Assembly (NCBI GenBank): GCA_003158365.1
Contig: PMIW01000201.1
Location: 16,844 to 22,059 of the forward strand
Source of the DNA: Ignavibacteriota bacterium
GTDB taxonomy: Bacteria; Bacteroidota; Ignavibacteria; Tepidaquicellales; Tepidaquicellaceae
Reading direction: 5' to 3'
Length of the DNA: 5,216 nucleotides
The number at the start of each line of letters is the position of its first letter. The stretch's first letter is position 1. The translations under genes and the position numbers were made by a program. The notes under the pieces were generated by a model. It was not told the origin of the DNA. It saw only the letters and a program-made list of their open reading frames with translations, and did no database searches. This document shows positions 1 through 5,216 of the stretch, piece after piece.

Positions 1-582
1 AGACAGGAAACGGAAATCCTAGTGGGAAAAGTGCTTGAAGATGTATTTGAATCGGGAAAAGAGAATGTTCGTATTCTGGAAATCGGTTCCGGGAGCGGCT
101 GTATAGCAATTGCACTCAGCAGTGAAATGAAAAAGAAAAACATTTTGCACAATATTGTTTCAATTGATAATTCAACTGATTCGATAAGCATTTCGAATGA
201 AAATATGAAATTAAATAATATTAGTGATGAAAATATTAATTTTAAGGTTATCGATTATCTAAAAGATGATATGTCCGATAATAAATTTGATTATATTGTA
301 TCAAATCCCCCTTATATTCCATCTGGTAATCTTCCTGATTTGGATGCTGAAGTGAAAAATTACGAGCCTGTTGATGCTCTTACTGACGGAAAAGATGGTT
401 TACTTTTTTACGAAATAATTTTTAATTTATGTAAAAGCTCATATTCGGATTCAAAAATATTTCTTGAAATCGGAGACGGACAAAAAAATAAAATTGAAGA
501 ATTATTAAATAATCTAAATATCCGGAACTTCAGGTATTTTAAAGATTACAATAAAATAGACAGGGTTTTAAAAATAAATTAA
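1..582 (+). CDS. prmC: Peptide chain release factor N5-glutamine methyltransferase, C-terminal part (5' end outside the window)
   Basis: PrmC transfers a methyl group from S-adenosylmethionine to the glutamine of the GGQ motif in release factors RF1 and RF2, which aids translation termination in the cytoplasm. The frame is open from base 1 and its first residues read RQETEILV, matching the family's R-P-E-T-E motif. The GTG at 22 is therefore the valine inside this motif, not a start. The SAM-binding loop LEIGSGSG is at 76-99. The diagnostic NPPY motif, which binds the target glutamine, is at 304-315, followed by the family's conserved E-P-x-x-A-L-T-D-G-x-D-G-L stretch (about 364-402). About 193 residues are visible of a usual 280-290, so the N-terminal helical release-factor-binding domain lies to the left. 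The stop codon is 1 nt before dtd, suggesting co-transcription. One small oddity is Gln in place of the usual Pro in R-P-E-T-E. HemK/PrmC identity is well supported; the related ribosomal-protein methyltransferase PrmB is less likely. Confidence 0.93.
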   Translation, partial: RQETEILVGKVLEDVFESGKENVRILEIGSGSGCIAIALSSEMKKKNILHNIVSIDNSTDSISISNENMKLNNISDENINFKVIDYLKDDMSDNKFDYIVSNPPYIPSGNLPDLDAEVKNYEPVDALTDGKDGLLFYEIIFNLCKSSYSDSKIFLEIGDGQKNKIEELLNNLNIRNFRYFKDYNKIDRVLKIN

Positions 583-583
583 A

Positions 584-1030
584 ATGATTGCTGTCGTTCA
601 AAGAGTTACGGGTTCCAATGTCGAAGTAGACGGTAAAATTATAAGCCGCATTTCCAACGGTATACTTGTATTTCTCGGGGTGAAAAAAGGAGATAATGAA
701 AATAATGCGGATTTTCTTTCAAATAAAATCATTAACCTGAGAATATTTCCGGATGAAAACGGGAAAATGAATTTAAGCGTTAAGGATATTGAAGGAGAAA
801 TCCTGGTTATTTCCCAGTTTACTTTATGCACAGATAACTCAAAGAGCGGCAATCGCCCGGGTTTTACTTTAGCTGAAGAGCCTGAAAGAGCAAATGAATT
901 ATATGAATATATAATTGGTAAAATGAAAAATGATTACTCGGAAGACAGAATATTCTCCGGAGTCTTTTCTGCCCATATGAAAATAAATATAATAAACGAT
1001 GGTCCCGTTACAATAATACTTGAAAAATAA
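584..1030 (+). CDS. dtd: D-aminoacyl-tRNA deacylase
   Basis: DTD hydrolyses D-aminoacyl-tRNAs (and glycyl-tRNA mischarged on tRNA-Ala), recycling tRNA and keeping D-amino acids out of proteins. It works as a cytoplasmic homodimer. The 148-residue length is normal for the family. The N-terminus MIAVVQRV is typical, as is the G-x-L-V-F-L-G-V strand (residues 26-33). Both signature motifs are present: SQFTL at residues 77-81, and NDGPVT at 138-143, which carries the Gly-cisPro pair that rejects L-amino acids. The N-R-P-x-F-T segment is at 90-95. Residue 129 is Ser where most relatives have Gly (G-x-F-G-A becomes G-V-F-S-A). The ATG at 584 is 1 nt after the prmC stop. It has no Shine-Dalgarno sequence, only an A-rich TTAAA before it, as is common in Bacteroidota-type genomes. 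The 3' end overlaps or abuts the next gene. All key residues are present, so it is probably functional. Confidence 0.96.
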   Translation: MIAVVQRVTGSNVEVDGKIISRISNGILVFLGVKKGDNENNADFLSNKIINLRIFPDENGKMNLSVKDIEGEILVISQFTLCTDNSKSGNRPGFTLAEEPERANELYEYIIGKMKNDYSEDRIFSGVFSAHMKINIINDGPVTIILEK

Positions 1031-1937
1031 TTTGGGCATTCAAAATAAATATAGAAAAAAGAAAATCTGCTTAATAGGTGTCGGGAAAGTTGGTTCTGCG
1101 CTGTATCACTCAATGAACAGTTCCGGCTTTGATTTTAAATATGCAGTGGATTCGAATACCGGAAGGCTGAAAAGAATAATTTCAAGTAACAAGAAAATTA
1201 TACCGGCAAAGAAAATATCTAAAAATATTCTGTCGGAATCAGACATAATAATATTTGCCATACAGGAAAAGAAACTTAAAGATACAATAAGGGAATGCCG
1301 ACAATTAAATCTTGATTTATCCGGGAAAATGGTTTTTCATACAAGCGGAATAGAGACGTCGCAATTATTTGGCAGTCTTAAAATAAATAAAAAAAATGCA
1401 GGTTCGTTTCACCCTTTGCAAACATTTAATACTATATCATATAAAAACAATAATATACTCATTAATATATATTTTGGTATAGAAGGTGGTAATAATGCAC
1501 TAAAATATCTTAAAGAGATTTGCAGAGTCTTAAAAAGCAAATATATAATTATTCCTGAAGATAAAAAAATATTATATCACAGTGCATGTGTAACAGCTTC
1601 AAATTTTTTAGTCAGTCATTTTAGTATGCTTTCCAAGATTACAGACGGGATATCATTAAAAAATAAAAGCGGGATAGAGATATTTAAGCCTATAATACTG
1701 ACAACTTTAAATAATATTTTTAATCAGGGAATAAAAGAATCTTTAACCGGACCGTTTGAAAGAGGGGATATTGGTACAATTAAATTGCATTTAAAATATT
1801 TTAAAGAAAACCTACCTTCTGTATTATATTACTACATTTTAATTGGAATTGAAACCGTAAAATTATCTTTTAAAAAGAAAAGTATAACAAAATCAGAAGC
1901 CGTTGAAATTGAAAAACTACTTTTAAAATATATTTAA
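1020..1937 (+). CDS. Rossmann-like and DUF2520 domain protein (predicted NAD(P)-dependent oxidoreductase)
   Basis: This belongs to the uncharacterised DUF2520 family, related in fold to ProC and 6-phosphogluconate dehydrogenase-type enzymes; its substrate is unknown. The N-terminal Rossmann domain starts at residue 15 with KICLIGVGKVGSAL, whose GxGxxG loop is at 20-25 and binds a dinucleotide. Strand SDIIIFAI (74-81) and the V-F-H-T-S-G segment (105-110) follow. HPLQTF (131-136) marks the domain junction. The helical C-terminal domain carries Y-H-x-A-C-x-x-A-S-N-F-L-V (186-198) and LTGPFERGD (242-250), both hallmarks of the family. No ATG lies before the Rossmann core and an in-frame stop sits at 1014-1016, so the start must be non-ATG: TTG at 1020 (305 aa, overlapping dtd by 11 nt) or TTG at 1032 (301 aa, 1 nt after dtd). 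Lysine is about 14% of residues. Position suggests co-transcription with prmC and dtd, which is no evidence for a shared pathway. The family call is firm; the enzymatic role is inferred. Confidence 0.88.
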   Translation: MKNNLGIQNKYRKKKICLIGVGKVGSALYHSMNSSGFDFKYAVDSNTGRLKRIISSNKKIIPAKKISKNILSESDIIIFAIQEKKLKDTIRECRQLNLDLSGKMVFHTSGIETSQLFGSLKINKKNAGSFHPLQTFNTISYKNNNILINIYFGIEGGNNALKYLKEICRVLKSKYIIIPEDKKILYHSACVTASNFLVSHFSMLSKITDGISLKNKSGIEIFKPIILTTLNNIFNQGIKESLTGPFERGDIGTIKLHLKYFKENLPSVLYYYILIGIETVKLSFKKKSITKSEAVEIEKLLLKYI

Positions 1938-1946
1938 TTTTGTAAA

Positions 1947-2570
1947 ATGAAAATATCAGAGATATCAGCAATAATCATTTTATTGTTATATAGTTTCAGT
2001 GCTTTTGCACAGGTTAATCAGACTGATACGTCAAAAAGTAGTTTGATAGAAAGAAATCCGAAAAAACCGGGTGGAATATTTATTTCGCCTGTTCTTGGTG
2101 CTGAATTTCCCACAAGAGATTTCGTAACCAATTCAAAATATGCATTTTGCATAGGCGGAAAACTGGAGTATGCTTCGATGAGCCTTTATCCGTTTGTAAT
2201 CGGGGCAACCATTCAGTATCAAAATCACGATGGAGCTGATGATTTTAAAACTTTGAATTTAATCAATTCGATGAGTACGAAGATAACTTCATTCGGCGTA
2301 TCTGTTGATGTGTTATTGAATAAATACTTAAAATCTTCTTTTACAATTCCATTTATATTTCTGGAGGCACGTTCAGTTAATGTTAAAAGAGATGTTTTAC
2401 CTCCTGAGAATTTTCCCAATTTAAAAGCAACGGACAATACGATTGGATTTGGTGGGGGAGCCGGATTCACTTTATATATTTTTGATATATATGTTACTTA
2501 CTTATCGGCAAAAGAATACAGCACTATTTCTTTAAAGACAAGATTCAAATTTCCGCTTATTAAATTCTAA
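1947..2570 (+). CDS. Small exported protein, probable eight-stranded outer-membrane beta-barrel
   Basis: I do not recognise a named family. The 207-residue product starts with a clear Sec signal peptide: Lys2, a hydrophobic core at about residues 6-17, and an A-F-A cleavage site before Gln22. A short polar linker (22-40) follows. The rest alternates polar and hydrophobic residues in about eight candidate strands, near 43-54, 67-77, 82-93, 112-124, 131-146, 165-179, 180-188 and 193-207. A glycine-rich strand GFGGGAGF is at 167-174. The chain ends in Phe (F-P-L-I-K-F), the residue the BAM machinery typically recognises at the end of outer-membrane barrels. Size and strand count resemble OmpX/OmpA-like eight-stranded barrels. 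The ATG lies 9 nt after the DUF2520 stop, preceded by GTAAA and no Shine-Dalgarno sequence. The 3' end shares four bases with the convergent glycosyltransferase gene. The barrel call is by eye; a periplasmic beta protein is the alternative. Confidence 0.75.
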   Translation: MKISEISAIIILLLYSFSAFAQVNQTDTSKSSLIERNPKKPGGIFISPVLGAEFPTRDFVTNSKYAFCIGGKLEYASMSLYPFVIGATIQYQNHDGADDFKTLNLINSMSTKITSFGVSVDVLLNKYLKSSFTIPFIFLEARSVNVKRDVLPPENFPNLKATDNTIGFGGGAGFTLYIFDIYVTYLSAKEYSTISLKTRFKFPLIKF

Positions 2571-3670
2571 AGTTTTCTTTCTTTCCAGTTTATTTTTGAA
2601 TTTAAAAGAAATGTAAATGGAAGTAATAATCCGTATATCGAGAAATATATCTGGAACAGGGGGAAGAATATCCACAAATTCTTAAAATTCAACCTGTAAT
2701 ATACAGGCATCATAATAATCAATTCCGATATTATTTTCAGGCTGACAAGAAAAAGATAAATATAAGTATTTAAAAACAGAAATCCAAAAACAAATATCAG
2801 GTTAACTGCATACAATTCAAAACCAAGTATCCACCCAAGAAAATTTATTCCGAGTCCTCCTTTAAACCACCTCTTTTTTTGATTGTAAAGTTCTTTTACG
2901 GTTTTACACTCTTCCGTAATTACAGTGCAGGCAGGATTAACAGGGTAGATGACATTGTACTTGCTGTCTGAATTTATTCTGCGCATAATTGCAAGATCCT
3001 CTGTAACGGAAAAATTTATCTTTTCATAACCGCCGATTTCGTTATAAACATTTTTTGTAAATGACAGATTATTTCCGATGCAGCTTAAAATACTCCCGAT
3101 TCCGCTGCTGCAGGAAGCAAGGGACTGAAGATATATCCAGTCTAAAGCCTGAAGTTTCGCAAAGAATGAATTAGTATGATTTATTTTCGTAAATCCGCAA
3201 ACCATGTTAACATTTTCGGAATAATATCCGGCTGTCTCCTTTACCCAATCGGGAGGAACAGTACAGTCTGCATCCGTCATTAATATAATATCTCCTTTGG
3301 CTATCTTTATGGCTGAATCTATAGCATTTGCCTTTCCTTTTAGATTTTTAGTCTCAGTGTCGTCTGAATCAATAACTTTAATGAAACTGCAGTCTTTTAT
3401 CTCATTAATCATTATAGATTTGGTGGAATCGGTGGATTTATCGTTTACCAGAATAACTTCAAGAAGGTTTTTATCGTAATTAAGACGCTTAAGGGATGCA
3501 ATGCATGCGGAAATAATATTTTCTTCGTTGCGTGCGGCTACAATTACAGTAACTTTTGTGTTTGTTGATTTATTGTTTTTTTTCAATGAATTTGAACGAA
3601 GAAATCCAATGAAAAAAATAATATGGAGCAATAAGTATATTAATAAAGAAACAGAAGAAATTATTTCCAT
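2567..3670 (-). CDS. Membrane-anchored family 2 glycosyltransferase
   Basis: This enzyme transfers a sugar from a nucleotide-sugar donor at the cytoplasmic face of the inner membrane, probably for a surface or lipid-linked glycan; donor and acceptor cannot be read. The 367 residues begin with one membrane helix (about 3-24). The GT-A domain then shows VTVIVAARNEE (40-50), VNDKSTDST (75-83, nucleotide binding), TDADC (132-136, the DXD-type metal site), TEDL (223-226, catalytic base region) and QKKRW (264-268, the QxxRW motif of processive and related GT2 enzymes). About three hydrophobic C-terminal segments follow (roughly 281-300, 303-323 and 333-356). This layout is typical of membrane-bound GT2 proteins. 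The start ATG (complement of 3668-3670) comes 33 nt after the stop of the T9SS propeller gene, suggesting one transcript. No Shine-Dalgarno sequence is visible. All catalytic motifs are present, so it looks active. Confidence 0.92.
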   Translation of the reverse strand: MEIISSVSLLIYLLLHIIFFIGFLRSNSLKKNNKSTNTKVTVIVAARNEENIISACIASLKRLNYDKNLLEVILVNDKSTDSTKSIMINEIKDCSFIKVIDSDDTETKNLKGKANAIDSAIKIAKGDIILMTDADCTVPPDWVKETAGYYSENVNMVCGFTKINHTNSFFAKLQALDWIYLQSLASCSSGIGSILSCIGNNLSFTKNVYNEIGGYEKINFSVTEDLAIMRRINSDSKYNVIYPVNPACTVITEECKTVKELYNQKKRWFKGGLGINFLGWILGFELYAVNLIFVFGFLFLNTYIYLFLVSLKIISELIIMMPVYYRLNFKNLWIFFPLFQIYFSIYGLLLPFTFLLNSKINWKERKL

Positions 3671-3703
3671 ACTAAACAGGATAAGTTTTAAAGATAAATA
3701 TGG

Positions 3704-3967
3704 TTATTTGACCACAGCTATTTTAATTATCTTTCTTTCCTTGCTTCCGTCAATTTGAGCTTCCACAACACCGTAGTATATACCGCTTTGAACTGTAGAA
3801 ACATCCCATGTAATCTCGTTGTCTGCATTGGAAAAAGCAGTCCCGTTAAGTGTTGTAACAAGTTCACCCGATAAATCAAGGATTTTTACTGTTACAGTTG
3901 ATGCAATTCCGTTAATATAATATCTTATAAATGTTTTGCTATCATAAACAGGATTTGGCCAGTTATA
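3704..3967 (-). other. T9SS type A C-terminal sorting domain
   Basis: This segment encodes the last 87 residues of the propeller protein. It starts with the Y-N-W-P-N-P motif that opens such domains and has an Ig-like run, I-R-Y-Y-I then V-T-V-K-I-L-D-L-S-G. It continues with the FlgD-like I-T-W-D-V-S-T-V-Q-S-G-I-Y-Y sequence and a basic, hydrophobic final strand. In known T9SS cargo this domain directs transport through the outer membrane and is usually removed by the sortase-like protease PorU. Its presence implies a T9SS elsewhere in this genome; none of the machinery genes is in the window. Confidence 0.85.
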
Positions 3968-5216
3968 TACTTTATCTGACGGCAGCTTTTCAGAATAATT
4001 TACGGTCGAAGTAAGAATTTTATAATTATTATTTGAAAGATATTTATCTTTTAAAAAGTTTTTCCAAAGTATTTTATTTTCATCGTATCTGACGTTTGTT
4101 TTATATGCGTACAAATATTTATCACCGCCAAATGTAATTATTCCGAGCGTATCATTTAAATTAGCAAAAGCAGGTGTCGAAAATGAATTTGGGCCTGTTT
4201 TAATCGGATATCCGCTAACCACTTTTCCGTTTATACCAAATGCATATAAATCACCGTCAGAAGTTGTAAAAATAATATCCATAATACCGTCATTATTCAC
4301 ATCCGCGACGGCTATTCCGGGACTTACGGTTTTATTAAAGTTAACCGGGAAATTTTCAAGCAATACTCCGGAAGAATTTATCACGAATAATCCTTCGTCA
4401 GCAGAAAAAATAATTTCCTGCCTTCCATCTTTATTAACATCTGCCAATATCGGATTATTTGCATGCGTTATTTTATAATTTATATTCAACAGATTACCGT
4501 CAAGAATGAATGAACTGTTCGCGTATACCAGTTCCAGAGAATCGATAGAGTTTTGATTTTTTAAATTTCCTGTTATAATATATTTTGTATTTCCTGTTCT
4601 GTAAGAATATCTGTTTTGATCTATTTTCGATAAATACGATACAGAATTTCTGGATGCCGAATCAATATAATTTACAGAACCGTCAAGCTTTCTTTCCTCT
4701 ATCCAGCCGTTTGAAAATCCTAAAACAATTTTAGATGAATCATATACGAGCGGGAAGGCAGGGGAGCTGATAAGATTATCGAATGTCGAATCCGTAATTA
4801 TATTATTAACAGTTTTATAAAATCCAAGGATGTTATTTCCGGATGTCAATACAAGTCTTTTACTGTTGCCAAGTGCAGATGAATATGCGGTTACAGCAGG
4901 GGTTCTGCCGAAATTGTAAACTAATACATTAGAAGGGTCACCCGATATCGGTGTTCCGTCCGTTTTGAATCCGTATAAATTAGTCGAATTGTTAATAAAA
5001 AATTCATCCCTTCCGTCCCCGTCTAAATCAAAAGCAATCGGTTGTGTATTGTTAAAAAGATTCGTTCCACCTATGTACTTCGGAAAACCCGCTAAAGGCC
5101 TGATAATATCGGAACCTATCCTTACTCTGAATTTCATGGTTGCGGCAATGGGATCAAAATCTGTTATATATATATTATTATTAGCCAGTGAATAACTTAG
5201 AGAATTCGGAATGGAA
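3704..5216 (-). CDS. Secreted FG-GAP/VCBS-type beta-propeller protein with T9SS type A sorting domain (N-terminus outside the window)
   Basis: The frame is open to the right edge, giving 503 visible codons. The ATG at 5135-5137 is internal, because 26 beta-rich codons precede it without a stop. Residues 59-374, counted from the edge, hold FG-GAP/VCBS-like repeats spaced mostly 46-48 residues apart. Three carry calcium-type loops: DLDGDGRDE (63-71), DVNKDGRQE (259-267) and DVNNDGIMD (305-313). After a linker, residues 417-503 form a C-terminal domain starting Y-N-W-P-N-P and ending G-I-Y-Y-G-V-V-E-A then K-I-I-K-I-A-V-V-K, a type A T9SS sorting signal with a FlgD-like Ig fold. Such proteins cross the inner membrane by Sec and the outer membrane by T9SS, and are then released or anchored at the surface. 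The missing N-terminus should hold a signal peptide and possibly a catalytic domain; the leading segment resembles a beta-sandwich end, but I cannot name it. The role may be adhesion or an extracellular enzyme scaffold. Confidence 0.88.
   Translation of the reverse strand, partial: SIPNSLSYSLANNNIYITDFDPIAATMKFRVRIGSDIIRPLAGFPKYIGGTNLFNNTQPIAFDLDGDGRDEFFINNSTNLYGFKTDGTPISGDPSNVLVYNFGRTPAVTAYSSALGNSKRLVLTSGNNILGFYKTVNNIITDSTFDNLISSPAFPLVYDSSKIVLGFSNGWIEERKLDGSVNYIDSASRNSVSYLSKIDQNRYSYRTGNTKYIITGNLKNQNSIDSLELVYANSSFILDGNLLNINYKITHANNPILADVNKDGRQEIIFSADEGLFVINSSGVLLENFPVNFNKTVSPGIAVADVNNDGIMDIIFTTSDGDLYAFGINGKVVSGYPIKTGPNSFSTPAFANLNDTLGIITFGGDKYLYAYKTNVRYDENKILWKNFLKDKYLSNNNYKILTSTVNYSEKLPSDKVYNWPNPVYDSKTFIRYYINGIASTVTVKILDLSGELVTTLNGTAFSNADNEITWDVSTVQSGIYYGVVEAQIDGSKERKIIKIAVVK
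4094..5041 (-). repeat. Seven beta-propeller blade repeats within the T9SS protein
   Basis: Aligning the protein to itself by eye gives seven degenerate units, each of the form P-x-x-A-D-x-(N/D)-x-D-G-x-x-x-(I/F)-I-F-x-x-x-x-x-x-L-Y-x-(F/Y), usually followed by x-x-x-G. Their anchor positions, counted from the right edge, are residues 63, about 109, about 157, about 217, 259, 305 and 352. Only units 1, 5 and 6 keep a full DxDxDG-like calcium loop. Unit 7 has N-L-N-D-T instead, and units 2 to 4 are the most worn. Seven units would close a single seven-bladed propeller. Unit 4 is the least certain, with a longer spacing of about 60 residues before it. The repeats are protein-level only; the DNA is too diverged to be a recombination substrate. 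Confidence 0.55.

Noticed and set aside
22..24. GTG as the start of the prmC reading frame
   Set aside because: The frame is open to base 1, and the codons before the GTG encode the conserved R-x-E-T-E motif of PrmC, so this GTG is an internal valine and the gene is cut by the window edge.
598..852. Minus-strand open frames at 598-852 and 2225-2470
   Set aside because: They are shadows of dtd and the barrel gene, with no recognisable protein features of their own.
3671..3703. Possible promoter or terminator in the 33-nt gap between the propeller and glycosyltransferase genes
   Set aside because: The minus strand has TATCTTTA, only a partial match to TAnnTTTG, and no inverted repeat is visible. 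The gap is better explained as an ordinary operon spacer.
3501..3758. Open frame of 85 codons on the plus strand, with neighbours at 3297-3479 and 4965-5195
   Set aside because: These lie antisense to the glycosyltransferase or propeller gene, whose motifs are unmistakable. The encoded peptides show no domain, and long chance frames are expected opposite such coding sequence.
5135..5137. ATG as the start of the T9SS propeller protein
   Set aside because: The frame stays open to the right edge with protein-like beta-rich sequence, and no signal peptide follows this ATG, although a T9SS cargo needs one.
5164..5183. AT-rich simple repeat of alternating TA followed by three ATT units
   Set aside because: It lies inside the propeller reading frame and encodes I-Y-I and N-N-N. 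It is too short to suggest phase variation and fits the general base composition.

Overview
The window is an AT-rich stretch (about one third G+C by eye) from a bacterium of the Bacteroidota/Ignavibacteriota (FCB) type. Three things suggest this: a large secreted protein ends in a type IX secretion system (T9SS) type A sorting domain, a system essentially confined to that superphylum; no start codon has a clear Shine-Dalgarno sequence, and two are preceded by an A-rich TAAA; and the proteins are rich in Lys, Ile and Asn. The exact genus cannot be read from the sequence. The style of the T9SS tail (N-W-P-N-P followed by a FlgD-like Ig fold) fits Ignavibacteria well, but that is inference.

Left half, plus strand (1-2570): four tightly packed genes that look like one transcription unit. 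They are the C-terminal part of prmC (release-factor glutamine methyltransferase, cut by the left edge); dtd (D-aminoacyl-tRNA deacylase), 1 nt later; a Rossmann-like/DUF2520 dehydrogenase-like protein with a TTG start that overlaps or abuts dtd; and, 9 nt further on, a small exported protein with the look of an eight-stranded outer-membrane beta-barrel. The first two act in translation (termination and quality control), the third is an uncharacterised predicted oxidoreductase, and the fourth is an unassigned envelope protein.

Right half, minus strand (2567-5216): two genes read leftwards. A secreted seven-bladed FG-GAP/VCBS-type beta-propeller protein with a C-terminal T9SS sorting domain runs in from beyond the right edge. 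After a 33-nt gap comes a membrane-anchored family 2 glycosyltransferase with the full set of catalytic motifs. They are probably co-transcribed. The glycosyltransferase and the barrel gene converge and share four bases (CTAA) at their stop codons, with no visible terminator hairpin.

Coding density is nearly complete: no gap exceeds 33 nt. I saw no RNA genes, mobile elements, CRISPR arrays or riboswitches. The window is mostly ordinary housekeeping and envelope genes. The points most worth a second look are the uncharacterised barrel, the T9SS propeller/glycosyltransferase pair, the non-ATG start of the DUF2520 gene, and the overlapping convergent ends.
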